A DNA stretch of 64,000 bases from Neptunicoccus sediminis (GTDB taxonomy: Bacteria > Pseudomonadota > Alphaproteobacteria > Rhodobacterales > Rhodobacteraceae): assembly GCF_001719615.1 (NCBI RefSeq), contig NZ_MDVX01000002.1:434001-498000 (forward strand), given 5' to 3'. This document shows, piece by piece, positions 27,872 through 37,595 of the stretch. Positions within the stretch are counted from its first letter, which is position 1; each line of letters begins with the position of its first letter. The notes beneath the pieces are model-generated. The model was not told the DNA's origin, made no database searches, and worked only from the letters and a program-made list of their open reading frames with translations. Position numbers and translations under genes: made by a program.

Positions 27872-28374
27872 CGAATGAACACCCGCACCGTGACCAGATC
27901 GGTGATCGGCACGCCCAGCACCTGCATCGCCGCAATAGAAAGCTGCGATCCCGACCCCGATTCCCCCCCGCTGGGCAACAGGCGGAGGTTCACCGACGCC
28001 CCCGAGGGTTCCAGCACAACGCGCCCGTCTGCCTCGGATGTGACCAGCGGTGTGCGCAGCCAGAACCCGTCCCGCTCCAACAGACCAAGAGAAGCCACGG
28101 TGGTGCCCTTGTCCTGTTCGGGCCGTTCCACAGGTTTGGTCGCCTCTGCCAGCGCAGTCTCGCTTACCGCGCCGGCGGCTTCCTGTGTCAGTGCACCGCC
28201 TGCGTTCAGGGCGGGCGCATCGGGGCGCTGCTTGGGCCGCACATCGGTTTCGGCGGGGGCCTGCACCACAGGCTCCGGCCCGCGTTCTGCCCGTTTGAAC
28301 AGTCCCGGACCGCTATCGCCGCAACCGGCCAGCGCCAGAGTTGCGGCTATGAAGAAAAAGAGGGGTCGGGTCAT
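27868..28374 (-). CDS. Hypothetical lipoprotein
   Basis: 168 residues from the ATG at 28374. MTRPLFFFIAATLALAGCG is a lipoprotein signal with lipobox LAGC. A proline/alanine/glutamate-rich, probably disordered middle is followed by a compact C-terminal part with FWLRTPLV and a final strand-like TDLVTVRVFIR. The open frame extends 11 residues further upstream, but that would break the signal. It overlaps the acyl-CoA synthetase start. I do not recognise the domain. Confidence 0.75.
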   Translation of the reverse strand: MTRPLFFFIAATLALAGCGDSGPGLFKRAERGPEPVVQAPAETDVRPKQRPDAPALNAGGALTQEAAGAVSETALAEATKPVERPEQDKGTTVASLGLLERDGFWLRTPLVTSEADGRVVLEPSGASVNLRLLPSGGESGSGSQLSIAAMQVLGVPITDLVTVRVFIR

Positions 28375-28534
28375 AACGGGTATCCTGTTTGTGCGCGAAA
28401 GGGTCATTTGTCGTGGCTGGCATAGAGCGGGTCGGCGTCAATCCCGACGATAGGTCCGCAGGCCCTGCAATTCAACTCCCCGTAAACGGTGGAAACCCCT
28501 TGATGCGCTGGCAGTCACCCCCTAGGTTCCCCCT

Positions 28535-29548
28535 ATGACAGATGCACCCAGACTAGTAGACCCGTTCCAACGCGCCATCACTTACTTGCGGGTTTCCGTA
28601 ACCGACAGGTGTGATTTCCGCTGTGTGTATTGCATGTCAGAGAACATGACCTTCCTGCCCAAGAAAGAGCTTCTGACGCTGGAGGAACTGGACCGTCTGT
28701 GCACGGCTTTTGTGGAACAGGGTGTGCGCAAGCTGCGGATCACAGGGGGCGAGCCGCTGGTGCGCCGTGGCATTATGGAATATTTCCGCGCTATGAGCCG
28801 CCATATCGACAGCGGCAAACTGGACGAACTGACCCTGACCACTAACGGATCTCAACTGCGCCGCTTTGCACAGGAACTGGCGGATTGTGGCGTGCGGCGG
28901 GTGAACATCTCGCTTGATACGCTGGACGAACAGAAATTCGCCAAGATCACCCGCTGGGGTCGTCTGGCACAGGTGCTTGACGGGATCGACGCAGCGCAAG
29001 AGGCCGGCCTGCGGGTTAAAATCAACGTGGTTGCGCTGAAAGGCGGCAATGAGGACGAACTGGAAACCATCGTAAAATGGTGTGCGGATCGTGGCATGGA
29101 CCTGACCTTTATCGAGGTAATGCCAATGGGCGATCTCGGGAATGAGGACCGTCTGGACCAATACTGGTCCCTCAAAGACCTGCGGGCACGGCTGGAACAG
29201 ACATGGTCGCTGTCCGACCTGTCGGAAAATACCGGCGGCCCGGCCCGTTATGTGCGGGTGAATGAAACGGGGCAGAAAATCGGCTTTATCACCCCCCTGA
29301 CCCATAATTTCTGCGAAAGCTGCAACCGCGTGCGCCTGACCTGCACCGGCCAGTTGTTTCAGTGTCTGGGACAGGAAGACGAAGCCGACCTGCGCCGCGT
29401 GCTGCGGGACAACCCCGAAGACAACACCCCGCTGATCCGCGCCATCCACGCCGCCATCGCGAAAAAGCCCAAAGGCCATGATTTCGACTACTCACGGCAG
29501 GAAGTGGCAGGGACAATGACACGGCATATGAGTCATACTGGCGGGTGA
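28535..29548 (+). CDS. moaA: GTP 3',8-cyclase (molybdenum cofactor synthesis)
   Basis: A 337-residue radical SAM enzyme that starts molybdopterin synthesis from GTP. The N-terminal cluster ligands are Cys26, Cys30 and Cys33 (CDFRCVYC). The second cluster is in the C-terminal part ([11 protein letters not shown], then FQC), and the protein ends in the conserved Gly-Gly. [12 protein letters not shown] is the SAM-binding segment. It stands alone; other moa genes are not in the window. An AT-rich islet starts about 100 bases after it. Confidence 0.95.
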   Translation: MTDAPRLVDPFQRAITYLRVSVTDRCDFRCVYCMSENMTFLPKKELLTLEELDRLCTAFVEQGVRKLRITGGEPLVRRGIMEYFRAMSRHIDSGKLDELTLTTNGSQLRRFAQELADCGVRRVNISLDTLDEQKFAKITRWGRLAQVLDGIDAAQEAGLRVKINVVALKGGNEDELETIVKWCADRGMDLTFIEVMPMGDLGNEDRLDQYWSLKDLRARLEQTWSLSDLSENTGGPARYVRVNETGQKIGFITPLTHNFCESCNRVRLTCTGQLFQCLGQEDEADLRRVLRDNPEDNTPLIRAIHAAIAKKPKGHDFDYSRQEVAGTMTRHMSHTGG

Positions 29549-29651
29549 TGGCTGGGGTAGTGGATTACTACTCCCTATTATCATACGCGTTAAATGAAGT
29601 AGCCTATAGGAAGGGTGGGAAACACAAGAGACTGATTGATTGCTCTGCACG

Positions 29652-30629
29652 TTAAAGGAGGTAAGAAGATACGTCTCTTGCGATTTTAAATCGAACTTTA
29701 TCTTTAAGTCCTTGTAAGTCAGACGGATTTTCGGTTTTGTGTATCATGCGATGACGGGTCGGGCAGAGAACTAGAAAGTCATTTTGAATACTGTACCTTC
29801 GTGTTTCTCCTTCGGACAGACCGGACAGCGGAGCTGCGTGGTGTACGTCAAGTGGTGTCTTATGAACGGGCCCATTAAAGCCGTAGTCCCGTTTAGGATC
29901 CAAGCCACAACTCTCGCAAATCGCAGGTCTGACTGAAAGGACCTGTTTGCGCACTCGCGCAGATCGTTCTATTCGTCGAGATAAAACGTATCGGCGTGTC
30001 TCTTCAATATCTTTCCCCCCCGCCTCCTCGTGCATAACTTCGCTCGGAGTTGTTCCCCCGCGAGATACTAAAGTTTCATATAGTTCGAGCATGTGATACA
30101 AGTCATCCGAAAGCTCCGTTTCCGTGAGGCTACTACCCTGCATTGTTTTGCCAAACGCATGCCCAGCCTCATATCCCGCTGGCAAACCAGCTGTGGAACT
30201 AAGGGTTATCGGATCATCGGTAAAATGATTTTTAAACTCTGCCACACGGTCGGCCATATCTTTTGCGCGCCTGCTAAGTATCTCACGCCCTCTAAACTGG
30301 CCAAATTCGTTGTAGATCGCGGTAGTCCCCTGGTTCATCGACAAGATTACTGTCTGCTCGTCTGGGTTAATCAAAATGACCACATAAAATCCCTGCGTAG
30401 CCGTCTCGGTGATTAATGGATCAAAAAAACCAAGCCAAGGCACCGAGGCCCACACCCCCTGACCTACGCTAGCCTTTACTTTTAAGTCAAAGTGCCAGAG
30501 TGACAGCGCCATTTTGGCATCCATTGCAATGTCGTGTCTTACGAAATCTGCAAAAGCTGAACCAGTAAACGGTTTTGCACGTTCGTATGTAAATTCAGTA
30601 GCAAGACGGAGTAAGTTTGCAGCCAGCAT
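29652..30629 (-). CDS. MrcB_N-HNH endonuclease, probable type IV restriction enzyme
   Basis: A 325-residue protein with two recognisable parts. Residues about 15-185 match the MrcB N-terminal (DUF3578) pattern: GQGVWASVPWLGFFDP, a GFYVVILINPD strand and LSMNQGT, the part that in McrB-like enzymes reads modified cytosine. The C-terminal part (about 235-315) is an HNH nuclease: CESC, the LDVHHAAPL histidine pair, then NDFLVLCPTRHRMIH. The gene is AT-richer than its neighbours and lies alone between moaA and a yrhK-like gene. GAAAGG precedes the ATG. The target modification is unknown. Confidence 0.85.
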   Translation of the reverse strand: MLAANLLRLATEFTYERAKPFTGSAFADFVRHDIAMDAKMALSLWHFDLKVKASVGQGVWASVPWLGFFDPLITETATQGFYVVILINPDEQTVILSMNQGTTAIYNEFGQFRGREILSRRAKDMADRVAEFKNHFTDDPITLSSTAGLPAGYEAGHAFGKTMQGSSLTETELSDDLYHMLELYETLVSRGGTTPSEVMHEEAGGKDIEETRRYVLSRRIERSARVRKQVLSVRPAICESCGLDPKRDYGFNGPVHKTPLDVHHAAPLSGLSEGETRRYSIQNDFLVLCPTRHRMIHKTENPSDLQGLKDKVRFKIARDVSSYLL

Positions 30630-30785
30630 AAATTACCTTTCACCTAAAAACTTACTCAACTTTAAATAGATTTTTTAGGGTAGCAAGAAATTTCTTAACG
30701 CCCCCTCTCCCCTAATCGTGGCGGAACTTCAACCCATGCAGTTTGTTAACCCGTGAAAGAACCCTCCATAACTCAGGAGACAAAC

Positions 30786-31064
30786 ATGCAATTATTCGAT
30801 CCGGATACACGAAATCTGAGCGAGCGACATAAGAAGATTTATGCCTATTTTGAATTGGCCTATACGGTGGTCGATGTCACAGCGGCCTCTATGTTTGTTG
30901 TAGGCAGCGTCCTGTTTTTCAGGGAATCGACGTCTTTGGCCGGGACATGGCTTTTCCTGATCGGCTCAATCCTGTTTGGCCTGCGACCGACCCTGAAGCT
31001 CATTCGGGAATACGCTTATCTACGGGTGGGCAAGTATGAAGATGTCGCGATCAAGCGACCCTAG
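30786..31064 (+). CDS. YrhK-family small membrane protein
   Basis: A 92-residue protein with two predicted membrane helices (about 25-45 and 52-70), including FVVGSVLFF and WLFLIGSILFGLRP, which match the YrhK domain pattern. I chose the ATG at 30786 because AGGAGA precedes it; the frame is open 33 bases further upstream. Its function is unknown. It converges with the acyltransferase gene. Confidence 0.8.
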   Translation: MQLFDPDTRNLSERHKKIYAYFELAYTVVDVTAASMFVVGSVLFFRESTSLAGTWLFLIGSILFGLRPTLKLIREYAYLRVGKYEDVAIKRP

Positions 31065-31084
31065 CGGATAAGCCGCAAGACCCC

Positions 31085-31855
31085 TCACCGCGCATCCGCC
31101 CTTAACAACTCTGCCCGCCGCTGCGGGATCTTCGCAATCTCCACCCCTGTGAAGACGTGAAACGTGCCAAGGGCACGGTCTATAACGGCGTGGTCGGACA
31201 CCCAGCCCCCCATCCCCAGATAGGTGCGCAGCAGGCTTGGGACAGGCTTTCTGCCAGCCCCAAGTCCTGTGCAATCGTCTGAAACCAGCGGGCGTGTCTC
31301 GGGGGCTTTGGGTCTCGGGGCCCAATGCGCCGGCGCAAGGTGGCGTTTGTGCAGCAGTGCAAGTGCAGCGCTGTAGGGTTTTGTGTCGTTGCCCGGAAAA
31401 GACGAACAGCCAAACATCATGCCGATGCTATGGGCATCCACATAGCGGGTCAGCATGGCCCAGCCAAGACGGATCACGTCAGGATCGTTCACGCCTTCAG
31501 CGGTGCAAAACCGGCCGATCTCCAGCATGGGATCCCTGTAGCTGCGCAGATTGTTAAGATCATAGAATTGCGCCGAATAGCTGATGCCCAAATCCGCGCC
31601 GGTGTTCAGATGCAAAAAACGGAAACAGGCAAGGATCGCGCCGGTGTCCGTATCTTCGACCAGCACATGCTGGCACTTGGGATCAAACCCGTCCGCGTCG
31701 AGCGCGCCTGCCTCTGCCGCCCTCGCCCCGGAAAACATTCTGTGGCGCAACCGCTGGGCGGCCTGCACATCCTGCGCCCCTGTCGCCATACGCGCCTGCA
31801 ACCGGCCTCTGGTCACGGCTGGTACAGACGCGATCTTGCTGTCAAAAGCGGTCAT
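31085..31855 (-). CDS. GNAT-family acyltransferase, OlsB-like (ornithine acyl-ACP N-acyltransferase)
   Basis: A 256-residue enzyme of the OlsB/Acetyltransf_5 group, which in related bacteria transfers a 3-hydroxyacyl chain from acyl-ACP to ornithine, the first step in ornithine lipid synthesis. Family-like segments are LRHRMFSG near residue 37, ACFRFLHL, EIGRFCTAEG, and MMFGCSSFPGND. The second-step gene olsA is not nearby, so the identity rests on sequence alone. The ATG at 31855 follows an in-frame TTG. The gene is divergent from msrB. Confidence 0.8.
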   Translation of the reverse strand: MTAFDSKIASVPAVTRGRLQARMATGAQDVQAAQRLRHRMFSGARAAEAGALDADGFDPKCQHVLVEDTDTGAILACFRFLHLNTGADLGISYSAQFYDLNNLRSYRDPMLEIGRFCTAEGVNDPDVIRLGWAMLTRYVDAHSIGMMFGCSSFPGNDTKPYSAALALLHKRHLAPAHWAPRPKAPETRPLVSDDCTGLGAGRKPVPSLLRTYLGMGGWVSDHAVIDRALGTFHVFTGVEIAKIPQRRAELLRADAR

Positions 31856-31959
31856 CAATCACCATTCATTGATCGGACCGCTTGCAGCCGCCCTGTTTCA
31901 CTATATCTATGGGACCAAGGACTAAACGACAACGTCGATATTCGATGAAGGAGCATGAC

Positions 31960-32355
31960 GTGACAGATAAGATTGTAAAAAGCGATGAAGAATGGCGCGC
32001 ACAACTGTCCGATCTGGCCTATAAAGTAACCCGCAAGGGCGGCACGGAACGGGCCTTCACCAATGACAACTACCCCAAGGCCCCCGGCGTATTTCACTGT
32101 GTCTGCTGTGATGCGCCGCTGTTTGATGCAGAAGCCAAATTTGACAGCGGCACCGGCTGGCCGTCTTTTTACGAACCTGCAAGCGGGGAAGCCGTGGAAG
32201 AGCGCGAAGACAACGGCTGGTTCATGCGCCGCACCGAAGTGGTCTGCGCCCGTTGTGACGCCCATTTGGGTCATGTGTTCAACGATGGTCCGCAACCGAC
32301 CGGCCTGCGGTATTGCATGAACGGCGCTGCGCTGAACTTTGAGCAAGAGGGTTAA
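31960..32355 (+). CDS. msrB: Peptide-methionine (R)-S-oxide reductase
   Basis: A 131-residue enzyme that reduces methionine-R-sulfoxide in proteins. The zinc site pairs are in FHCVCCDAPLF and CARCDAHLGH, and the catalytic cysteine is in RYCMNGAALNF near the end. I favour the GTG at 31960 because AAGGAG lies at 31948-31953, six bases upstream; the ATG at 31945 (five residues more) would overlap that site. It is followed by a terminator. Confidence 0.93.
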   Translation: MTDKIVKSDEEWRAQLSDLAYKVTRKGGTERAFTNDNYPKAPGVFHCVCCDAPLFDAEAKFDSGTGWPSFYEPASGEAVEEREDNGWFMRRTEVVCARCDAHLGHVFNDGPQPTGLRYCMNGAALNFEQEG

Positions 32356-32393
32356 CACCCTGTCGCAAAACACTGAAAAGACTGATTAAAAAC

Positions 32394-32422
32394 GGCCCGC
32401 CCTGCATCCGGCGGGCCTTTTC
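32394..32422 (+). terminator. Rho-independent terminator between msrB and bamE
   Basis: GGCCCGCC (32394-32401) and GGCGGGCC (32410-32417) form an 8-bp stem followed by TTTTC. It lies between convergent genes and could also slow transcription coming from bamE. Confidence 0.8.
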
Positions 32423-32452
32423 ATTGGGATTACCTTAAGATCATCCCCATGA

Positions 32453-32914
32453 TCACCCGTCGAGCAGTTGTTCCGCATTGATGTTGCCAAAGTTGCCAAG
32501 CAACTGACGGAAGATGTTGGTCCCCTGCACGCCGCTGTCGGTCACACGACGGGAAAAGGTGATGACCCGTCCGTCCTCCAGACCAAAGCGTTCGATGTTG
32601 CTGACCTTGTCATTGGCATCAAAAGACACCGCGAGGATCGTCCGCTCTACCGTTTCCGGTTTGTTGTAGGTGTAATATTTGATCCGGCTGGACATATAGT
32701 ACCACGCCCCGTCCGACAGAACACCGGTTGAAGACGGGTGCCCGACGATTTCGGCAACCGTCTCGCGGGTGTCGGTACCCACGATAATATTCTCAAGCTC
32801 CAGCTCGGTTGGAACATAGCCGTGGTTGGTATAGGTTGCCGAACAAGCGACAGTCACGGACAGGCCGATGATCGCGAGTGTGGTTCTGATCTTTCTCGCA
32901 TGCTTGAATTGCAT
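32453..32914 (-). CDS. bamE: Outer-membrane assembly lipoprotein BamE (SmpA/OmlA)
   Basis: A 153-residue lipoprotein of the BAM complex that helps insert beta-barrel proteins. It has a signal with lipobox VACS (about residues 20-24). The SmpA/OmlA domain has the NIIVGTDTRETVAEIVGHPS helix and the WYYMSSRIKYYTYNKP strand. It is divergent from yceD across about 110 bases. The pairing with the yceD-rpmF-plsX run is typical for Rhodobacterales. Confidence 0.9.
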   Translation of the reverse strand: MQFKHARKIRTTLAIIGLSVTVACSATYTNHGYVPTELELENIIVGTDTRETVAEIVGHPSSTGVLSDGAWYYMSSRIKYYTYNKPETVERTILAVSFDANDKVSNIERFGLEDGRVITFSRRVTDSGVQGTNIFRQLLGNFGNINAEQLLDG

Positions 32915-33026
32915 GTTGCCTGCGCCCCGTTTCTTATGTCACTGGCGTGTCATAGCTTGCTCTCGCCCGACAATCAAATATCTTATGGAACAGAGCAATG
33001 CAAAACTGACGATATGAGGGGTCAAA

Positions 33027-33617
33027 ATGGCCAATTCCGACGGCAAACCAGCAGCCAAATCCGCCAAGGGACCAAAGCGGGTAGAGACACGCGCCCAAAT
33101 TCCCGTAGCCGACATGCCTTCCGGACGGAGCATCGACTTTGATCTGGTCTTCGATCAGGCACAGTTGGAAGCGGCGCAGGAAAAGCTCGATATTCTCGGG
33201 GTGCAGAAGCTGCGTCTGACAGGTACGCTGTCCCCGCGCGGGCGCAGTGACTGGTCCTTGAAGGCAGATCTTGGCGCGACGATCACGCAGGCCTGTGTGG
33301 TCACGCTTGATCCGGTCAAGACGCGGCTTGATGAAACCGTCACCCGCACTTTTGTGGCCGACTGGCACGAACCTGACCCCGACACGGTGGTCGAGATGCC
33401 AGAGGATGTGGATCAGGACCCGCTTGGCACTGTGATCGACCTTGAGGGCATCGCAATCGAATCTGTTGCGCTTGCCATGCCGGACTATCCCCGCAGCGAA
33501 AGTGCGGCGCTGGAAGAATCGGTTTTCGCAGAACCGGGCGTCAAACCGATGAGCGACGAAGACGCTAAACCCTTTGCAGGGCTGGCCGCGTTAAAAGAAA
33601 AAATGGACAAATCGTAA
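33027..33617 (+). CDS. DUF177/YceD-family protein
   Basis: A 196-residue protein of the YceD family, which in most bacteria precedes rpmF and is thought to affect 23S rRNA maturation or L32 dosage. The typical segment TQACVVTLDPVKTRLDETV carries the conserved cysteine (about residue 90), and an acidic DPDTVVEMPEDVDQDPL stretch follows. GAGGGG precedes the start. The rpmF gene follows after 155 bases containing two hairpins. Confidence 0.9.
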   Translation: MANSDGKPAAKSAKGPKRVETRAQIPVADMPSGRSIDFDLVFDQAQLEAAQEKLDILGVQKLRLTGTLSPRGRSDWSLKADLGATITQACVVTLDPVKTRLDETVTRTFVADWHEPDPDTVVEMPEDVDQDPLGTVIDLEGIAIESVALAMPDYPRSESAALEESVFAEPGVKPMSDEDAKPFAGLAALKEKMDKS

Positions 33618-33694
33618 AAACAAAGGGAAAAGGGGTTGCGAAGACACAGTATCTTTGTATTTTCGCGGCTCTTATCTTCAGGCGGGAAATGACG

Positions 33695-33752
33695 CCTTGT
33701 TCTTGCGACGAACAAGGGTTACATCACCGCGCATCCGGGTAGTGTTTACCCG
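33695..33752 (+). promoter_or_regulatory. Two perfect hairpins in the rpmF leader
   Basis: CCTTGTTC (33695-33702) pairs with GAACAAGG (33710-33717) across a 7-base loop, and CGGGTA (33736-33741) pairs with TACCCG (33747-33752) across GTGTT. The second ends 20 bases before the rpmF ATG. Neither has a T run, so they look like mRNA leader structure or processing sites, not terminators. Confidence 0.45.
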
Positions 33753-33772
33753 CCATATCTTGAGGTTGTGAC

Positions 33773-33979
33773 ATGGCTGTCCCACAGAATAAAATTACCC
33801 GCTCCCGCCGCGGAAACCGTCGGTCCCACGATTCCCTCGTTGCGGACAATCCGAACGAATGCCCGAACTGCGGTGAGCTGAAACGCCCTCACCACGTTTG
33901 TGGTGCTTGCGGCCACTATGCCGACCGTGAAGTAGTTGCCGTTGTGGACGACGTCGAAATCGACGAAGACGCAGCCTGA
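33773..33979 (+). CDS. rpmF: 50S ribosomal protein L32
   Basis: A 68-residue ribosomal protein. The opening [20 protein letters not shown] is the L32 signature, and the zinc-type cysteine set is in [18 protein letters not shown]. The acidic C-terminal tail fits alphaproteobacterial versions. It lies 26 bases before plsX, so the two are co-transcribed, a widely conserved arrangement. Confidence 0.97.
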   Translation: MAVPQNKITRSRRGNRRSHDSLVADNPNECPNCGELKRPHHVCGACGHYADREVVAVVDDVEIDEDAA

Positions 33980-34005
33980 GCAAAGAGAGATTGAGCTGAC
34001 CAGAC

Positions 34006-35112
34006 ATGCAAACCAGCGTAACTGTCGGCTCTGATTCTGCTTCAAAAACAGTCATTTCTATTGACGCGATGGGCGGCGACCTCGGGGTCGCCGTTGTCGT
34101 TGATGGAATGGCGTCTGCGGCAGCAGAAAATGCCGGTATCTCCTTTATTGTGCATGGCGACCAACCCACACTGGAGCCGCTGATCAAGCGGAAATCCGTG
34201 CTGGAAGGCCGCGTAAGCATCTGTCACGCCGATGGTGTTGTGGATATGCACGACCGTCCGAGCCACGTCATGCGGCACGGCAAAGGAACCTCTATGTGGT
34301 CTGCGCTGGAATCAGTGCGCACCAAAGAGGCCAGCGTCGCCGTTTCCTGCGGCAATACCGGCGCGCTGATGGCGCTTTCGATGATTCGACTGCGCAAGGC
34401 ACCCGGCGTGAAGCGCCCTGCCATTGCGGTGCTCTGGCCCTCTCTCAATCCGCAAAATTTCAATGTGATGCTGGATGTGGGCGCCGATATTCGCGCCGAT
34501 GCACAGGATCTCAAGGTTTTTGCGCTGATGGGCGCCTCTTATGCCCGCAACGGGCTGGGTCTGAAGCGTCCGCGCATCGGCCTGCTGAATGTGGGCACCG
34601 AAGAACATAAGGGCCGTCCCGAACTTCACGAAGCCAATGACATCATCGAAGAAGATGCGGCGCTGAATGATTTTGAATACGTCGGCTTCGTTGAAGGCGG
34701 CGATATTCATTCCGATAAGGTTGATGTGATCGTCACCGACGGTTTTACCGGCAATATCGCCCTGAAAACCGGTGAAGGCACGGCAGGGATGATTTCCCTG
34801 CGCATGCGCGAGTCCTTCAAAAACAGCCTGCTGTCGCGTCTGTCAGCCGTTTTCGCCTACCCGAGCCTGCGCCGCCTGCAGCACCGGATCGACCCCCGCC
34901 GCGTGAATGGCGGTGTGTTTTTGGGATTGAACGGCACAGTAATCAAATCCCACGGCGCGGCCGATGCCACCAGCGTTGCCGCTGCAATCCGGCTGGCCCA
35001 ACAGCTCGCCCAATTGCGCTTTACCGAAAAACTGGCAGCGCGTGTTGCATCCGGCATGCAGAACAGACAAGATGAGGACGACTCCAAAGGCTCTTCTGCC
35101 GACGGCTCCTAA
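34006..35112 (+). CDS. plsX: Phosphate acyltransferase PlsX
   Basis: A 368-residue peripheral membrane enzyme making acyl-phosphate from acyl-ACP, the acyl donor for PlsY at the start of phospholipid synthesis. Conserved segments are ISIDAMGGDLG, the SCGNTGALMA loop, and FTGNIALKTGEGTA. It begins with about 13 extra residues before ISIDAMGGD and has a charged tail. fabH follows after 23 bases, so phospholipid and fatty-acid initiation are in one operon. Confidence 0.96.
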   Translation: MQTSVTVGSDSASKTVISIDAMGGDLGVAVVVDGMASAAAENAGISFIVHGDQPTLEPLIKRKSVLEGRVSICHADGVVDMHDRPSHVMRHGKGTSMWSALESVRTKEASVAVSCGNTGALMALSMIRLRKAPGVKRPAIAVLWPSLNPQNFNVMLDVGADIRADAQDLKVFALMGASYARNGLGLKRPRIGLLNVGTEEHKGRPELHEANDIIEEDAALNDFEYVGFVEGGDIHSDKVDVIVTDGFTGNIALKTGEGTAGMISLRMRESFKNSLLSRLSAVFAYPSLRRLQHRIDPRRVNGGVFLGLNGTVIKSHGAADATSVAAAIRLAQQLAQLRFTEKLAARVASGMQNRQDEDDSKGSSADGS

Positions 35113-35135
35113 AAACCACCGGGAAATTCTGAATA

Positions 35136-36113
35136 ATGACGACGATCCGATCAGTTGCAATTGGCATTGGGCACTATCTGCCCGAACGTGTTGTTCCAAA
35201 CGAGGAATTTGCAGCGAAACTGGATACATCAGATGAGTGGATTAAGTCCCGCTCCGGTATTGAGCGCCGCCATTTCGCCGCCGAAGGGGAATTCACCTCT
35301 GATCTGGCTGTGAAAGCTGCCCAAAACGCGCTGACGAACGCCGGACTTCAAGGTGCGGATATTGACGCCATCGTGCTGGCGACCTCTACCCCGGATCAAA
35401 CCTTCCCGTCTACCGCCACCAAGGTGCAGCATCGTCTGGGCATGACGGGCGGCTTTGCCTTTGACATTCAGGCGGTCTGCGCCGGGTTCGCCTTTGCGCT
35501 GGCCAATGCGGATGCGCTTGTCGTGTCGGGTCAGGCCAAACGGGTTCTGGTGATCGGTGCGGAAACCTTCAGCCGGATTATGAACTGGGAAGACCGCACC
35601 ACCTGTGTCCTGTTCGGAGACGGTGCAGGGGCGCTGATCCTTGAAGCACAGGAAGGTAGCGGCGAAAGCAGCGACCGGGGCATTCTGGCGACGGATCTGA
35701 ACTCTGACGGGCAGTACAATGATTTGCTTTACGTGAATGGTGGCGTGTCCTCGACCCAGTCCACCGGTCATCTGGTGATGGAAGGACGCGAGGTCTTCAA
35801 ACACGCGGTCTCCAAACTGGCCGCAACCGCCAATGCCTCTTTGCACAAAGCCGGCCTGACCCATGAGGACGTGGATTGGGTGGTGCCCCATCAGGCAAAC
35901 CTGCGCATTATCAAAAGCACAGCCAGCAAGCTCGGGGTGCCGATGGAAAAGGTTGTGGTCACGGTGCAGGATCACGGAAACACCTCTGCTGCCTCTATTC
36001 CACTGGCCCTGTCCGTGGCGGTGGAAAAAGGTATGATCCGCAAGAACCAGCTTCTGGTGGCCGAAGCCATCGGCGGCGGTCTGGCTTGGGGCTCTGTGGT
36101 TCTGCGCTGGTGA
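35136..36113 (+). CDS. fabH: Beta-ketoacyl-ACP synthase III
   Basis: A 325-residue thiolase-fold enzyme that starts fatty-acid chains by joining acetyl-CoA to malonyl-ACP. The catalytic triad is visible: Cys115 (QAVCAGF), the histidine of VPHQANLRI and the asparagine of [10 protein letters not shown]. The end [13 protein letters not shown] is the family C-terminus. It is the last gene of the plsX operon before a 180-base gap and ihfA. Confidence 0.97.
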   Translation: MTTIRSVAIGIGHYLPERVVPNEEFAAKLDTSDEWIKSRSGIERRHFAAEGEFTSDLAVKAAQNALTNAGLQGADIDAIVLATSTPDQTFPSTATKVQHRLGMTGGFAFDIQAVCAGFAFALANADALVVSGQAKRVLVIGAETFSRIMNWEDRTTCVLFGDGAGALILEAQEGSGESSDRGILATDLNSDGQYNDLLYVNGGVSSTQSTGHLVMEGREVFKHAVSKLAATANASLHKAGLTHEDVDWVVPHQANLRIIKSTASKLGVPMEKVVVTVQDHGNTSAASIPLALSVAVEKGMIRKNQLLVAEAIGGGLAWGSVVLRW

Positions 36114-36238
36114 TTCGCACCGCAAATGCGTTTTCTCCATACGGTTCAGCCGCTTGACCCGTCCAGCGAAACTCCTGCCCCCTCAAGGGGTTTCCCCGAA
36201 CTGACGCTAATTATTTCTTAAGTACCAATGCGTTGCAG

Positions 36239-36267
36239 TTGACAGGTAAATCTGATTTCTCCTAGTG
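36239..36267 (+). promoter_or_regulatory. Possible promoter of ihfA
   Basis: A perfect TTGACA -35 box at 36239-36244 is followed after 17 bases by CTAGTG, a poor -10 box. The spacing is right and the site is 27 bases before the ihfA start. The weak -10 keeps this a tentative call. Confidence 0.3.
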
Positions 36268-36293
36268 TTCGTGCATAGAACAGGGAGACAGTT

Positions 36294-36596
36294 ATGGGCG
36301 GTAAGACCTTAACACGTATGGATTTGAGTGAATCCGTGTTTCGCGAAGTAGGACTATCACGCAATGAATCAGCCGATCTGGTGGAAAGCGTGCTGGATAA
36401 TATCTCGGACGCTTTGGTCAGCGGCGAAAATGTAAAGATTTCGTCATTCGGCACGTTCAGCATCCGCGACAAGACCGAACGCATCGGTCGCAACCCGAAA
36501 ACAGGCGAAGAGGTGCCAATCCGGCCCCGCCGCGTGTTGACCTTCCGGCCTTCTCATCTGATGAAGGACCGTGTGGCCAACGGTAACAAGTCCTAA
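36294..36596 (+). CDS. ihfA: Integration host factor subunit alpha
   Basis: A 100-residue DNA-bending HU/IHF-family protein. The beta-arm segment [22 protein letters not shown] with the intercalating proline ([12 protein letters not shown]) is visible, and [17 protein letters not shown] is the typical alpha-subunit N-terminus. GGGAGA precedes the start. The MerR gene follows after 15 bases, a conserved pairing. Confidence 0.95.
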   Translation: MGGKTLTRMDLSESVFREVGLSRNESADLVESVLDNISDALVSGENVKISSFGTFSIRDKTERIGRNPKTGEEVPIRPRRVLTFRPSHLMKDRVANGNKS

Positions 36597-36611
36597 AGGG
36601 ACCAAGAGTAA

Positions 36612-37529
36612 ATGAGTAAATCTCCAGACGCGTTTCGCACCATTTCAGAGGTTTCTGAATGGCTAGACACGCCAACATATGTCCTGCGCTTCTGGGAAAG
36701 TCGCTTTCCCCAGATCAAACCGGTGAAACGCGCCGGCGGCCGGCGGTATTATCGCCCCGAGGATATGATGCTGCTGGGGGGCATCAAGAAACTGCTGCAT
36801 TTTGACGAGCTGACAATCAAGGCGGCCAAGGCGCTTTTGAAGGATAAGGGCGTCAAACATGTGATGGAACTGTCACCGGATATCAACACGCCCGTGGTCA
36901 CACCGCAGTCTTCGGCGGATGCTGCGGATAAGGCGGATATTGCCAAGATGGTGCAGGAAACCGCACAGGACGCGCCCAAGGCCAAGCCCGCCGTAGAGGT
37001 GCGCGTGGTCAAAAAGGCCAAACCAGCCGCAGAACCGGAAGAAGAAACCATCGCGCCAGCGGCTGCGGAACCGGTAACAGAATCAGCCCCTTCCCCGGAG
37101 GAAACGCCGATGACCCAGGATACACCCGAAGAAGAACCCGCCGTCGCCAAGACAAAAGCAGACACACCGGCTCCACAAGAACCCGCGCAGGAGCCGGCTG
37201 ACGCCGCTGAAACGGACGCCACAGACGCCGGTGCAGATACAGACGCTGATACCGTCAGCGATCCAGCAATGCAGGCCAAAGCAACAGAGGCAGAACGTCA
37301 AGCCGCCGCCCAACAAGCAGCACAGGCCAAAGCCGCCGCAGATGAAGAAGCCGAGGACTGGGCCGGACTGGTGCCCGATATGGTCATGAACGCCCCCTAT
37401 CGGATCGGTACTCCGGATGATTACGATTCCAAAACCATGGGCGAAATCGAAATGCTGTATTACAGCCTGCGCATGGCCCGCAACAAAATGCGCCGCTCTA
37501 TCAACCAGCGGGAAAACCGGCCGTCATAA
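36612..37529 (+). CDS. MerR-family regulator with a long disordered tail
   Basis: A 305-residue protein with an N-terminal MerR winged helix (about 8-75; [15 protein letters not shown], then [21 protein letters not shown]). A long alanine/proline/glutamate-rich tail (about 95-245) follows, with a conserved-looking helical end carrying [21 protein letters not shown]. The position after ihfA is typical for alphaproteobacteria. No metal- or drug-binding C-terminal domain is present. The regulated genes are unknown. Confidence 0.88.
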   Translation: MSKSPDAFRTISEVSEWLDTPTYVLRFWESRFPQIKPVKRAGGRRYYRPEDMMLLGGIKKLLHFDELTIKAAKALLKDKGVKHVMELSPDINTPVVTPQSSADAADKADIAKMVQETAQDAPKAKPAVEVRVVKKAKPAAEPEEETIAPAAAEPVTESAPSPEETPMTQDTPEEEPAVAKTKADTPAPQEPAQEPADAAETDATDAGADTDADTVSDPAMQAKATEAERQAAAQQAAQAKAAADEEAEDWAGLVPDMVMNAPYRIGTPDDYDSKTMGEIEMLYYSLRMARNKMRRSINQRENRPS

Positions 37530-37595
37530 CTTGTTGGTTCGGTGCAGTTCTGACTTGCAGAGCCGCGCGCAAACCCTTACATGATCGCCAAGTGT

